From: Aquibacillus saliphilus
GTDB lineage: Bacteria; Bacillota; Bacilli; Bacillales; Amphibacillaceae
Length of the DNA stretch: 64,000 bases
NCBI RefSeq assembly: GCF_020404745.1
Contig: NZ_JAIZAP010000018.1
Location: 1 to 64,000, forward strand
Direction of reading: 5' to 3'
A program made the translations under genes and the position numbers. Under the pieces are notes generated by a model, which was given only the letters and a program-made list of their open reading frames with translations, was not told where the DNA came from and searched no databases. Shown here piece by piece: positions 8,142-17,390 of this stretch. Position 1 is the stretch's first letter; every line of letters starts with the position of its first letter.

Positions 8142-8199
8142 GGTGTTATCACTAGGGTACTGAATTATAAAGTATAATTCAGTACCCCGGGATAACACC
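8142..8199. terminator. Long hairpin between convergent genes
   Basis: Outer stem GGTGTTATC/GATAACACC and inner stem GGTACTGAATTATA/TATAATTCAGTACC around a 3-nt loop, with a small internal loop. It separates the methyltransferase from cysC. No T-run adjoins it, so termination is inferred from placement. Confidence 0.6.
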
Positions 8200-8217
8200 T
8201 ATAGACTATAGAGCTTA

Positions 8218-8814
8218 TTATATAATCCCTTGTAATTTTAAATAACCAATAATCATTTTGGCTGCTTCTCGCACGGAATACTGTTCAGTATTAATTGTTA
8301 ATTCAGGTTCGATCGGTGGTTCGTATGGGGAATCAATTCCAGTAAAATCATGAATTTCTCCTTTTCTAGCTTTTTGATATAAACCCTTTGGATCTCTTCC
8401 TTCACAAATTTCAAAAGGACAATCGATAAATATCTCAATAAATTCAGTTTTATCAAAGATTTTTCTAACCTGATCACGGTCCTTTCGATATGGAGAAATG
8501 AAGGCAGTCATAACGATTTGCCCACTGTCAACAAACAATTTCGCTACTTCTCCAACTCTTCTAATATTTTCTACGCGATCTTTTGGACTAAATCCTAACT
8601 CTTTGTTTAAACCATGTCTAACATTATCTCCATCTAATACATAGCTTTTCATTCCTAAAGCATGTAGTTGGACGTCCAGTTCATTTGCTAAGGTGGATTT
8701 ACCTGAACCAGAAAATCCGGTAAACCATAAGGCGCAGCTTTTATGATTGTTTAAGATTTGTCGGTCCGTCTTTGTTACTACGCTTTTATGCCATACAATA
8801 TTTTTCTGTACCAT
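8218..8814 (-). CDS. cysC: Adenylylsulfate (APS) kinase
   Basis: Phosphorylates APS to PAPS with ATP (sulfate activation, cytoplasm). The P-loop GFSGSGKST lies at ~residues 33-41; further family blocks are DGDNVRHGLNKELGFS (APS site) and FISPYRKDRDQVR, and the C-terminal half carries FEICEGRDPKGLYQKAR. 198 aa, the usual length. Last gene of the minus-strand operon cysH-cysP-sat-cysC, starting 4 bp after the sat stop, which matches the order of the B. subtilis cysH operon. Confidence 0.96.
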   Translation of the reverse strand: MVQKNIVWHKSVVTKTDRQILNNHKSCALWFTGFSGSGKSTLANELDVQLHALGMKSYVLDGDNVRHGLNKELGFSPKDRVENIRRVGEVAKLFVDSGQIVMTAFISPYRKDRDQVRKIFDKTEFIEIFIDCPFEICEGRDPKGLYQKARKGEIHDFTGIDSPYEPPIEPELTINTEQYSVREAAKMIIGYLKLQGII

Positions 8815-8818
8815 AAAT

Positions 8819-9967
8819 TTAATGCCTCATTTCCATTACTGATTTAGACATACCTTCAGCAAGTTTGCTAGCAACTTCTGGTCTGCTAAATTGCTTCGGA
8901 GGTATTTTTCCTTCTTTTAGCATTGCTCTGACTTTTGTTCCAGAAAGGGAAACGTGGTGTTCTTTATCGTGTGGACAGGTTTTAGATGTGCCCATGCTTT
9001 CACATTTATTGCAATAAAAGCTATTTTCAAAGCGAAGAATTTTAATGCCAATTTGGTCCTCGTGAAATTGATTGAATATTTTCTGGGCATCATAGGTGCC
9101 ATAATAATCACCAACACCGGCATGGTCGCGACCAATAATAAAATGAGTACAGCCATAATTTTTGCGGACTAACGCATGAAATATAGCTTCTCTTGGACCG
9201 GCGTATCTCATTGCAGCAGGAAATACAGATAAGAAAACACGATTATTTGGGTAATAGTTTTCTAGTAAAAGATGGTAACATTCCATTCGTAATTCACTTG
9301 GAATATCACCAGTTTTTGTCTCTCCAACTAGCGGATGAAGTAGTAAGCCATCTACCGTTTCTAGAGCTGTTTTTTGAATATATTCATGTGCTCGGTGGAC
9401 GGGATTGCGTGTTTGAAAACCAACAATTGTTTTCCATCCAAGTTGGTTAAACACTTCTCTTGTTTCAGCAGGTTGTAAATAATAGTCTTGGAATTTTTCT
9501 TTTTTTGGATATTGCACTAAAGTAATTGGTCCACCTAGGTAAATGTTCGGACGATCCATCACTTTTTGCACACCAGGATGTTCTATATCAGTTGTTTGAT
9601 ACACCTGATTTGCTTCTTCATCTTTATCTGGAGTATAAATGTCAGTTACAGTCATTATTCCATATACGTTATTGTTATGAACTAGATTAACAGTATTACC
9701 AATTTCAATGGTATTAGCAGTTTTTTCGTTAACGGGAAGCGTGATTGGAATGCTCCACGCTAAACCATCTGAAAGACGCATTGATTGGACAACAGATTGA
9801 TAATCTTTTTTGCCCATAAAGCCTGTTAGAGGACTATAAGCTCCATTAGCAAGTAATTCAAGATCACTTAATGCAGTATTGTCCATATACACCTGTTTGT
9901 TTCGATGATTTACTTTTAGTTCTGTATTAACTCTGTTTACTAGTAAACCACCATGGGGTTTAATCAT
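8819..9967 (-). CDS. sat: Sulfate adenylyltransferase (ATP sulfurylase)
   Basis: Makes APS and pyrophosphate from ATP and sulfate. Signature [15 protein letters not shown] holds the HxxH-like nucleotide site, [12 protein letters not shown] and [14 protein letters not shown] are typical of the catalytic domain, and the N-terminal PUA-like domain occupies ~1-165. A zinc-binding-like [20 protein letters not shown] stretch near residue 320 is common in the bacterial dissimilatory-like Sat form. 382 aa, normal for Bacillus. AGGAGG sits before the ATG. Starts 12 bp after cysP. Confidence 0.96.
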   Translation of the reverse strand: MIKPHGGLLVNRVNTELKVNHRNKQVYMDNTALSDLELLANGAYSPLTGFMGKKDYQSVVQSMRLSDGLAWSIPITLPVNEKTANTIEIGNTVNLVHNNNVYGIMTVTDIYTPDKDEEANQVYQTTDIEHPGVQKVMDRPNIYLGGPITLVQYPKKEKFQDYYLQPAETREVFNQLGWKTIVGFQTRNPVHRAHEYIQKTALETVDGLLLHPLVGETKTGDIPSELRMECYHLLLENYYPNNRVFLSVFPAAMRYAGPREAIFHALVRKNYGCTHFIIGRDHAGVGDYYGTYDAQKIFNQFHEDQIGIKILRFENSFYCNKCESMGTSKTCPHDKEHHVSLSGTKVRAMLKEGKIPPKQFSRPEVASKLAEGMSKSVMEMRH

Positions 9968-9979
9968 ATAAAATTCCTC

Positions 9980-11059
9980 CTACTTTTTTATCATTACCTT
10001 TTCCTTGTAAATCGGATGGCCTTTCTTTCTTGGTTTCCACAGACCTATTAAATAAACAACGGTTACAAAGACAAATATCATCGCAAGCCCAGAGAAATCA
10101 AAGTCAATAAATAGTTTCACTAAATTATAAGAGATTACTAATGAAAAAAGCGGCGAAATTAGCCAGGTTTTAAATAGTTTCGCTATGATATCTTTTTTCC
10201 ATAGCTCTCTTCCTTTATCAGAAGCACCAATTCCTAGAATGCTACAAGTTGTTACTTGGGTGTGTGGAACTGGAATGCCGAACACTGAAGCAGTAATTAC
10301 TAGAGTCGCTCCAATTCCTGAAACGGCACTACCTTGTAATAAACTTAACTTTGTAATCCGTTTACCATTCGTTTCAATCACACTTCCTCCGAGAAATATA
10401 GCTCCAAGTGCAACGAAGATACCACCGGTAAAGGTACCTTGTTCAATAGAAATAATTCCAGTAGCGACAAGTGGTCCGACAGCGTTGGCAACATTATTCA
10501 TACCTGCCGAAAATGCCTCCATAAAACCAGTAATGATAACTAACACCGCTAGAATTTTTGGCCATTTTCCTTTAGATAAGAAGAGTAATTTTGTATTTAT
10601 TATATTAATCCCTTTATTTGTGATGAATGCCAGCAAAAATGCAATCAAAGGTAACAGTACCCAGTACATGACAATCACGACTAGAGTTTTAACAAACAGC
10701 ACTTGAAAAGCAATACCAACACCTACTATTGCCCCAACCGTTACTTCACTTGTTGATAAAGGAATACCGCTAAGATTTGCAAAGAAAAGGGAAATAGAGG
10801 CAGAAGCAAGAATGATAAGAGCGATATTGATGGAAATAATATCTTCAGGGACAATCTGTGAACCTAGTGTTTTAACAACTTCCCCTCCACCTAAAACAGC
10901 ACCAAGAAACACTCCTATTCCACATACTAGTAATGCTATTTTTCTAATTTTTACTGCGCCAGTTCCATAGGCGATTCCCATCGCGGCTGCTGCACCACTT
11001 GCTCCAATATTGATAGCAAAAAAGAAAGCAATCAGACAGGCAAGTATTGTAGTTATCAA
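9980..11059 (-). CDS. cysP: Sulfate permease, PiT family (CysP)
   Basis: Inner-membrane sulfate importer of the inorganic phosphate transporter (PiT) family, 359 aa with about ten hydrophobic segments. The duplicated PiT signature is seen near the N-terminus (FFFAINIGASGAAAAMG) and again mid-protein (SAGMNNVANAVGPLVATG). Assignment to sulfate rather than phosphate rests on its place between cysH and sat, as in B. subtilis where CysP was shown to carry sulfate. Starts 16 bp after the cysH stop. Confidence 0.92.
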   Translation of the reverse strand: MITTILACLIAFFFAINIGASGAAAAMGIAYGTGAVKIRKIALLVCGIGVFLGAVLGGGEVVKTLGSQIVPEDIISINIALIILASASISLFFANLSGIPLSTSEVTVGAIVGVGIAFQVLFVKTLVVIVMYWVLLPLIAFLLAFITNKGINIINTKLLFLSKGKWPKILAVLVIITGFMEAFSAGMNNVANAVGPLVATGIISIEQGTFTGGIFVALGAIFLGGSVIETNGKRITKLSLLQGSAVSGIGATLVITASVFGIPVPHTQVTTCSILGIGASDKGRELWKKDIIAKLFKTWLISPLFSLVISYNLVKLFIDFDFSGLAMIFVFVTVVYLIGLWKPRKKGHPIYKEKVMIKK

Positions 11060-11075
11060 TAAAAACAGCTCCTAC

Positions 11076-11789
11076 TTACGCTTGATGCAGTCCACATTCA
11101 GTTTTCTCGGTGTTTGACCATCTACCAGATCTGGAGTCAGCAGTGTCTGTTAATACCTGCAGTGTACATTTATCACAACCAATACTCGGGTAGTTCTGAT
11201 CATGTAACTCGTTATACGGTAGATTGTTTAATTCGATGTACTTCCAGACATCATCCCATGTCCAATGAATTAATGGACAAATTTTGACGCGTTTGAACTT
11301 ATTGTCTTTGTTAATATACTCGGTGTTCCTTCTACTAATTGATTGATCGCGTCTTAATCCTGATATCCAAGCATCTACATGAGCTAACTCATCTTCAAGC
11401 GGCTTAATCTTTCTTGTATGACAACATAGATTAGGATTACGCTCCCAGAGATGATCACCATATTCATCAGCCTGTTGATCTAGGTTCAAGGAAGGTTTCA
11501 CCATTTTTATTTGAAGTTTGGGATACTTTTGTTTTACTTTTTCGATGAGGGAATAGGTTTCCTTAAAATGTAAGTCAGTATCTAAAAAGATAACAGTTGC
11601 CTTTGGATTAACCTTGGCGATAAGGTCAATCAAGACAATTCCCTCTGCCCCAAAGCTACAAGAGTATAGGATTTTGTCGTTATAAACTTGATAAGCCCAC
11701 TTAATGACACTCATAAAATCATTTAGTTGATTGTTGAGCTTCTTCTGAAATTCATCATCCCAGTCATCATAGGTTAGTTTATTATCCAT
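11076..11789 (-). CDS. cysH: Phosphoadenylyl/adenylyl-sulfate reductase
   Basis: Reduces (P)APS to sulfite using thioredoxin. 237 aa, PAPS reductase fold with the PP-loop-like region YSCSFGAEGIVLID and RRDQSISR. It has both cysteine pairs, CC at NLCCHTRK and CxxC at GCDKC, that bind a [4Fe-4S] cluster in the iron-sulfur type, plus the C-terminal catalytic ECGLH. First gene of the operon; start ATG preceded by GAGGGGAAAGC. It likely feeds sulfite to cysteine synthesis and, given the divergent comB-comA pair, possibly to sulfolactate. Confidence 0.95.
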   Translation of the reverse strand: MDNKLTYDDWDDEFQKKLNNQLNDFMSVIKWAYQVYNDKILYSCSFGAEGIVLIDLIAKVNPKATVIFLDTDLHFKETYSLIEKVKQKYPKLQIKMVKPSLNLDQQADEYGDHLWERNPNLCCHTRKIKPLEDELAHVDAWISGLRRDQSISRRNTEYINKDNKFKRVKICPLIHWTWDDVWKYIELNNLPYNELHDQNYPSIGCDKCTLQVLTDTADSRSGRWSNTEKTECGLHQA

Positions 11790-12095
11790 GCTTTCCCCTC
11801 ATTTAGTACATATTTGGCAAGAACCCACTAGGTATTTGCCTTAGAGTCAATGTATTCAATTGTAATAGTGATTGTTAAGCTTAAAAGCGCCTATTTACTG
11901 TTTTGGATAGATTTATGCGGGAAATAGTAACGAATTTTCACTAGGCGAATATACTTTGTGTAATGGTTAATCACGTTGTTGACCGTTCTAAACTTTATCC
12001 TTCAAGTGAAAGTTTTCATTTCATTGCAAATTTTTTTAAGGGTTTTTCTGTCCTTCAAGTGGATAATCGTTTAATAGAGGGTAGGGAATTAAGTA
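11790..12095. promoter_or_regulatory. Divergent intergenic region between cysH and comB
   Basis: 306 bp holding both promoters. On the cysH side a small hairpin (GGCAA...TTGCC, 11816-11840) lies in the likely leader just before the ribosome site. On the comB side an 11-nt direct repeat TCCTTCAAGTG occurs at 11998-12008 and 12051-12061. I saw no S-box (SAM) riboswitch signature. Promoter positions are not clear enough to call. Confidence 0.45.
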
Positions 12096-12788
12096 ATGCA
12101 GATTAACATTCATCAGGGAAGTTCAACCCCAATAAAGGTTGCTAATATTACTGTTGTAATAGATGTCATTCGAGCATTTACAGTAGCACATTATGCTTTT
12201 TTACAAGGGATTAACCGAATTCTACTTGCGGAGACAGTAGAACAATCATTTCAAATAAAGAAGAAAAACCCTGAGTATCTCTTGGCAGGAGAAATAGATG
12301 GTATAGCAATTAATGGGTTTGACTTAGATAATTCTCCCTATCGTATTCGAGAAAGTAACCTTGAAAGAAAAACACTTGTTCAAAAGACTACAAACGGGGT
12401 TCGGGCAACATTAAATTGTTTAGCATCTGAGCATGTTTTTGTTACCGGTTTTACGAATGCGAGAAACACTGCGCATTTTATCAGAAAGATGATTGTAGGT
12501 GAAAAAGATAAGAGCATTAATATCATCGCATCTCATCCAAGCGGAGATGATGATCTTGCTTGTGCGGAGTATATGAAAAGTATTTTAAATGACTCGGACT
12601 CTATTGCTATCGATGATGTAATCAGAAGAATAAAAAATTCTCATGTGGCTAAAAAATTCTTGGATTTTAACAATGAAGTCTTCTGTTCTGAGGATATTTT
12701 TTATTGCATCAAGGAATTAAAATCCAATTTCATCATGAAGGTCAACCATGCTAGTGGAATTCCGATGATTGAGAGGGTTAGTGTATGA
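12096..12788 (+). CDS. comB: 2-phosphosulfolactate phosphatase (ComB family)
   Basis: Removes phosphate from 2-phospho-3-sulfolactate to give 3-sulfolactate. 230 aa with ComB family blocks VVIDVIRAFTVAHYAF near the N-terminus, LLAGEIDG, TTNGVRATLNC and the acidic ASHPSGDDDLACAEYM. The B. subtilis homologue is YitC; sulfolactate accumulates in B. subtilis spores. The stop overlaps the comA start by 4 bp (ATGA), so the two are translationally coupled. Placed divergently from the sulfate assimilation operon. Confidence 0.9.
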   Translation: MQINIHQGSSTPIKVANITVVIDVIRAFTVAHYAFLQGINRILLAETVEQSFQIKKKNPEYLLAGEIDGIAINGFDLDNSPYRIRESNLERKTLVQKTTNGVRATLNCLASEHVFVTGFTNARNTAHFIRKMIVGEKDKSINIIASHPSGDDDLACAEYMKSILNDSDSIAIDDVIRRIKNSHVAKKFLDFNNEVFCSEDIFYCIKELKSNFIMKVNHASGIPMIERVSV

Positions 12789-13543
12789 TAGAAACGGGTT
12801 TAAGTTTACCTATAAGAGAAATAAAACCAAGAGAGATTGGTTTAACAGTTTTAATTGACAATGGTGTTCCCTTAAATTTGTTTATTGATACGATTGAAAG
12901 TTCAAGTGATTATATTGATCTAGTTAAGTTCGGGTGGGGTACATCACTTGTAACAAATTTTTTGGGGCAAAAAATAAATTATCTACGGGAACATCACATC
13001 GAATTTTTTTTTGGTGGTACGTTATTTGAAAAATTCTTGAGTCAGGACAAAGTGGAAGAGTATTTCAATTATTGCAAGAGGTTTAATTGTAACTATGTGG
13101 AAATTTCAAATGGGACAGTTGATATTTCGAATCATCAAAAGGCGAGGTTCATTAAAGAGTTCTCTAAAGAGTTCACAGTGTTTAGTGAAGTTGGTGATAA
13201 AGACGCTGTAACATCTAATGGTCAGGATTCCTTGGAATGGCTTGAGTGTATTCATGAGGATATAGAAGCTGGTGCAACAAGGGTTATTACAGAAGCAAGA
13301 GAAAGTGGAACAAGTGGGATTTGTCGTGAAGATGGAGATATTCGTATTGATATTTTTGAGCAAATTATAAGATCAGGCATTCCTTTAGAAAAACTTATTT
13401 TTGAGGCTCCAAATAAAAAATTGCAAACCTTCTTTATTGAAAACATTGGACCGAATGTTAACCTAGCCAATATAGCTTTAGGAGATGTTATTTCATTAGA
13501 AACCTTACGTTTAGGACTACGATCTGATACGTTTCACTTGTAA
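12785..13543 (+). CDS. comA: Phosphosulfolactate synthase (ComA family)
   Basis: Adds sulfite to phosphoenolpyruvate to make 2-phospho-3-sulfolactate. 252 aa TIM-barrel with ComA blocks LIDNGVPLNLFIDTI, VKFGWGTSLV, FFGGTLFEKF, EISNGTVDIS and EARESGTSGICREDG. The B. subtilis homologue is YitD. Together with ComB it forms the sulfolactate branch, whose sulfite donor would be the cysH operon next door. No downstream sulfolactate dehydrogenase for coenzyme M is seen, so sulfolactate itself is the likely product. The symbol comA here means the phosphosulfolactate gene, not the competence regulator. Confidence 0.9.
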   Translation: MIETGLSLPIREIKPREIGLTVLIDNGVPLNLFIDTIESSSDYIDLVKFGWGTSLVTNFLGQKINYLREHHIEFFFGGTLFEKFLSQDKVEEYFNYCKRFNCNYVEISNGTVDISNHQKARFIKEFSKEFTVFSEVGDKDAVTSNGQDSLEWLECIHEDIEAGATRVITEARESGTSGICREDGDIRIDIFEQIIRSGIPLEKLIFEAPNKKLQTFFIENIGPNVNLANIALGDVISLETLRLGLRSDTFHL

Positions 13544-13582
13544 ATCGATATAACTGACAATGGTGGATGGGGGAGGGTGAAA

Positions 13583-13981
13583 ATGAGAAATACAAACAAA
13601 GTGTTTCATTTAGCGATTCCATGTAAAGAATTAGATGAAACAGTAGACTTCTACGAAAAGTTAGGATGTAAGCTTGCGAGAAGGTATGATGATCGTGTTA
13701 CTTTTGATTTTTTTGGTGACCAGGTTGTTTGTCACTTAAATCCAGACGAAATCGATGATAAACCAAAGATGTATCCTCGTCATTTTGGTATTACTTTTTT
13801 AGATAAGGATGAGTATGATCAAGCATTAGAATATTCAATCCAAGAAAAGTTGCCTTTTTTTAAAGAACCAATGGTCCGATTTGAGGGAAGGCAGGAAGAA
13901 CACATGACTTTTTTTCTAATTGATCCGGCTAATAACCTGTTAGAATTTAAGTATTATCACGATAGCGCTATGGCTTACTGA
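13583..13981 (+). CDS. VOC superfamily protein
   Basis: 132-aa VOC-fold protein with paired modules (VFHLAIPCKELDETVDFYEKLGCK; HFGITFLDKDEYDQALEYS) ending in DPANNLLEFKYY, whose final Glu is a typical metal ligand. It carries more conserved acidic/aromatic residues than the 4193 paralogue and is not its duplicate. GGGAGGG at 13571-13577 is spaced 5 nt from the ATG at 13583; the GTG at 13577 overlaps that site. It follows comA by 39 bp and precedes a terminator, so it is probably the third gene of the comBA transcript, function unknown. Confidence 0.82.
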   Translation: MRNTNKVFHLAIPCKELDETVDFYEKLGCKLARRYDDRVTFDFFGDQVVCHLNPDEIDDKPKMYPRHFGITFLDKDEYDQALEYSIQEKLPFFKEPMVRFEGRQEEHMTFFLIDPANNLLEFKYYHDSAMAY

Positions 13982-14007
13982 GTTAGAAATGGATATTGCG
14001 AAGAGTT

Positions 14008-14032
14008 AGAGACTGCATATTTTGCAGTCTCT
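14008..14032 (+). terminator. Terminator of the comB-comA-VOC operon
   Basis: Perfect 10-bp stem AGAGACTGCA/TGCAGTCTCT with 5-nt loop, followed by a broken T-run (ATTAAAATTTTC). Confidence 0.7.
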
Positions 14033-14257
14033 ATTAAAATTTTCTTAACAGATAAGTGTAGAAAACAGAATAAACAACACAAAAATCTTTTAACAACCTT
14101 AAGAATCATGTACTATTTAAATAGGTCGTTGTTTAGTGAAATTGGGAGAGCAGTACAAAAGTTATAAACGAAGATTAGTTTATAAAGGTATTTCGATTCA
14201 TTCAAAAAGAATAAGGTGACCTGCTAGCTAATAAGTTAAATAGAAAGGAGTTTTTTT

Positions 14258-14707
14258 ATGAGACGAACTGGTGAAATTGTTTTAGGGATTATTGGAGCAT
14301 TACTTTATGGTTTTCTGGTCGCTTTAGGTGGTGTGATGATTTGGCTGTCTAAAAGTGAGGGATTGTTGCAAGATATTTTTGATGAAATGACGAGAGAGTT
14401 CGAACCGGGGCAAGGTGTTGGAAATTTTGATGGATTTGTTGACACACTAAGTAGTGGTGGCTGGTTCTTTTTAATTGTCTCTGTTATTGCAGTTATCCTA
14501 GGTATAGTTTCAATTATCCTAATTAAAGGAAACAAGATGCCGAGAATTGCTGGTATCATTTTTATTATTACTGCTGTTGTTGGTTCAGTTATTACAGTTG
14601 GGTTTGGAATCATTGCAGGAATATTTTATTTAATTGCTGGGATTATGTGTCTTGCTAGAAAAGAGCAGAAAGTAGTCGAACCAAATAATGATTATAAAGA
14701 AGAGTAA
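14258..14707 (+). CDS. DUF4064 domain membrane protein
   Basis: 149 aa. Hydrophobic segments at about residues 7-29 (VLGIIGALLYGFLVALGGVM), 68-90 and 97-130, with an extracellular-type loop rich in acidic residues between the first two and a charged C-terminal tail. The pattern fits the DUF4064 family of Firmicutes membrane proteins, function unknown. AAAGGAG before the ATG. Own promoter region of ~220 bp upstream and own terminator, so monocistronic. Confidence 0.78.
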   Translation: MRRTGEIVLGIIGALLYGFLVALGGVMIWLSKSEGLLQDIFDEMTREFEPGQGVGNFDGFVDTLSSGGWFFLIVSVIAVILGIVSIILIKGNKMPRIAGIIFIITAVVGSVITVGFGIIAGIFYLIAGIMCLARKEQKVVEPNNDYKEE

Positions 14708-14757
14708 TTAAATTAAGCAAACGCTAAATGAAATTGTAAGTTGTCCAAAAATGTTTT

Positions 14758-14791
14758 AAAGCTTTCCAAATAGCAATGGAAGGCTTTTTTT
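14758..14791 (+). terminator. Terminator after the DUF4064 gene
   Basis: Stem AAAGCTTTCCA/TGGAAGGCTTT (one T-G pair) followed by seven T in total. Confidence 0.85.
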
Positions 14792-14884
14792 GATTTTTAC
14801 TAAAGATTATTGTTGTGTTAGTCTATTGTGGTATTTAAAATTATGAATAAATCAATTTTTCTAATTGAGTAAGGAGAAAGTTCA

Positions 14885-16603
14885 ATGTTTGCTAAATTTA
14901 AAAATGTTAAGAATCTTGACATGATCTTTAATAGTATTTCAGAAATGGTTTTTTTGATATCAATTAATGATGAAGGAGTATTTCAGTATCAAGCTGCAAA
15001 TCAAAAAGCTATAAACAATTTACAGTTTCCAAAAGATTTTGTTGGTAAATCGATAAATGAAGTAATGTCGCCCTTATCGGCAAAGGTAATTACAGATAAG
15101 TATCATCAAGCTGTTAATACTAAAAAAGTAGTTATCTATGAGGGAATAATAGAGTTCCCATTAAAAGAGAACCAGGACGAAACAAGAAAAGGGTGGGTCG
15201 AATCTAGAATAACACCAGTCTTTGATGATAACGGTGAATGTGAACATATTATTTCTGTTACCCGAGAAATAACGGAACAGAAGGAGCGTGAAAGAGAATT
15301 AAACCGAATAAAAGAGCAATTTGAATTAATTTTCAATCATGTTGCTGATCCTGTTTTTACTTTTGATGGAGACGGAGATTATCTGACAGTAAATCCTAGT
15401 TTCACAAAGATGTTTGGATGGACGAAGGAAGAAATACAGAATAATTCTTACATTAGTATCTTGCCAAGCAAAAATGATTTTCCTGGAATTATGGAGCGAT
15501 TAAAAAGAGGAGAGGTTATTGAAAACCATTCTTCCATTAGACAAGCAAAAAATGGTGATAGCATTCACATTCTATCTTCCTACACACCTGTTATGGTTGG
15601 TGATAAATTATCTGGCGGTATTGCAGTTTACAAAGACATTACGAATGTGAATCATTTGAGGGAAAAGTTGCGAGAAAGTGAGGATAAATACCGTATCATA
15701 GTAGAAAGCTCTAATGACCTTATTAGTATTACTGACATGCAAGGAAAAATCACTTATGCCTCTCCATCCCACCTTGGAATATTAGGGTTAAAACCGGATT
15801 TCTTTATGGGGAAATCTTTTCTATCCTTTGTCCATCAGGATGACATGTCAACAGTTGAAAATTGGATAAATAGGATGATTGAAACAGGTGAACCAAACGA
15901 AATAGAATACAGACGATTAAATAAAAATGGGGAAATAATATGGGTTCATTCACAGGGAGGACCGGTTTTAAATTCAACTAATAATGTTGAAGAAATTGTG
16001 ATTGTATCTCGAAATACTTCTGATCGGATAGAAAGAGAGACAGAACTAAGAACGAGGGCTCTATATGATGAACTGACAGGACTTCCTAATCGTACCTTGT
16101 TTAATGACTCGTTAGCACTAGCAATGACTGATACGAATCGAACAGGAAAAGTAACAGCGGTGTTACTGTTAGACTGCGATAATTTTAAACAGGTAAATGA
16201 TTCTTTTGGTCATGACGTAGGTGATAAAGTTATTAAAGAATTCGCAAGCCGCATCCAAAAAAATGTACGAAGTGTTGACACTGTATCTAGAATGGGTGGA
16301 GATGAATTTCAAGTTGTTTTACCAGGATTAGACCAGTCAGAAGTAGCCGTAGATATTAGTCAAAAGATAATTGATACTATGAAACATCCAATTTTAGTTG
16401 GTTCAGAATCGCTCTCAATAACGGTTAGTATAGGTATTGCATATTATTTAAAGAGAGGGAAGTCAAAGGAAGCACTTATCAAAGAAGCAGATAAGGCCCT
16501 CTATAGCTCCAAAAATAATGGGAAGAGCACATTTACTGAGTACACTGATAATCTTAGAAGTCCATTAAAGCAAAGCTTTCTGCAAAAAATTTTTAAACTA
16601 TGA
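14885..16603 (+). CDS. Diguanylate cyclase with three PAS domains
   Basis: Makes c-di-GMP from two GTP. 572 aa, no membrane segment, so a cytoplasmic sensor. PAS domains lie at about 10-135 (ending in the PAC-type ISVTREITEQKERERE), 140-258 and 265-390 (IVSRNTSDRIERE), each followed by a short coiled linker. The GGDEF domain (~395-560) begins at YDELTGLPNRTLFND and has an intact GGDEF motif at residues 471-475 (RMGGDEF), so it is likely active. No EAL or HD-GYP domain. The signal sensed is unknown. It is relevant to the two c-di-GMP-I riboswitches at 30.2-30.6 kb in this window. Confidence 0.93.
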   Translation: MFAKFKNVKNLDMIFNSISEMVFLISINDEGVFQYQAANQKAINNLQFPKDFVGKSINEVMSPLSAKVITDKYHQAVNTKKVVIYEGIIEFPLKENQDETRKGWVESRITPVFDDNGECEHIISVTREITEQKERERELNRIKEQFELIFNHVADPVFTFDGDGDYLTVNPSFTKMFGWTKEEIQNNSYISILPSKNDFPGIMERLKRGEVIENHSSIRQAKNGDSIHILSSYTPVMVGDKLSGGIAVYKDITNVNHLREKLRESEDKYRIIVESSNDLISITDMQGKITYASPSHLGILGLKPDFFMGKSFLSFVHQDDMSTVENWINRMIETGEPNEIEYRRLNKNGEIIWVHSQGGPVLNSTNNVEEIVIVSRNTSDRIERETELRTRALYDELTGLPNRTLFNDSLALAMTDTNRTGKVTAVLLLDCDNFKQVNDSFGHDVGDKVIKEFASRIQKNVRSVDTVSRMGGDEFQVVLPGLDQSEVAVDISQKIIDTMKHPILVGSESLSITVSIGIAYYLKRGKSKEALIKEADKALYSSKNNGKSTFTEYTDNLRSPLKQSFLQKIFKL

Positions 16604-16709
16604 TAGGAAGTATCACAGTTAGATATTTATTGTTATCCTAGGTTCAATTATTATAATGTTTTACATATAGTTTAAACATGTCCAAATAAATCTCGGAGAT
16701 GATTAGGCT

Positions 16710-17309
16710 ATGTTTCTTATTAAAAAAATAAGTACAATAATTTTAGGAAGCATATTATTATCAATCGGTATTAATTTTTTTCTAGTTCCTTTTAAACTTT
16801 TAGATGGCGGTATGATTGGACTTGGTTTAATTGTAAACTATTTAACTGGGATCCAAGCTGGACTAGCTATTATTGGTCTAAGTATTCCTATTTTTATTTT
16901 AGCATGGGTTTATCATCGAGATTATTTTTATAATAGTTTGCACGGAATGTTGTTATCTGCATTTATGATTGATTATTTATCCAAATTACACTATTCACTT
17001 ATAGCAAAGTTTCATTTCTCATCTATTTTAAGTGCTGTTTTAGGTGGAATTTTTATAGGAATAGGGATAGGAATCATGCTTCGTTATAAAACAAGCACTG
17101 GAGGGACTGATCTTTTAGCGCAGTTTCTATCAAGAATTTACAAAGTTAACATTGGAATTACCATTTTCATTTTAGATAGTCTTATCATCTGTCTAGGAGG
17201 GTTACTGATTTCCTTCAAGGCGTTTATTCTATCAACTGTAACAATTATATTTGTTGGTATATTCACAAGTTTATGTACTTGGAATATGGAACAAGATCCA
17301 GTACAGTAA
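16710..17309 (+). CDS. YitT family (DUF161) membrane protein, short form
   Basis: 199 aa with five or so membrane segments. The opening IILGSILLSIGINFFLVPFKLLDGGMIGLGLIVNYL is the DUF161 repeat, and MLRYKTSTGGTDLLAQFLSRI is the second one (GGTD motif). Full-length YitT proteins are ~280 aa with a cytoplasmic DUF2179 domain, which is missing here; the frame ends normally, so this is the short subfamily rather than a truncation. Function unknown. GGAGATGATTAGG before the ATG. Confidence 0.82.
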   Translation: MFLIKKISTIILGSILLSIGINFFLVPFKLLDGGMIGLGLIVNYLTGIQAGLAIIGLSIPIFILAWVYHRDYFYNSLHGMLLSAFMIDYLSKLHYSLIAKFHFSSILSAVLGGIFIGIGIGIMLRYKTSTGGTDLLAQFLSRIYKVNIGITIFILDSLIICLGGLLISFKAFILSTVTIIFVGIFTSLCTWNMEQDPVQ

Positions 17310-17390
17310 GCAATACTTCATCACAGATCTATTGCTTATATAAATAATACTATGCTTTATTTACTTACGATAATGATAATGTTATTGTAT

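Noticed and set aside
11790-12095. S-box (SAM) riboswitch upstream of cysH
   Set aside because: The conserved core elements of the S-box were not found on the minus strand; only a small hairpin is present.
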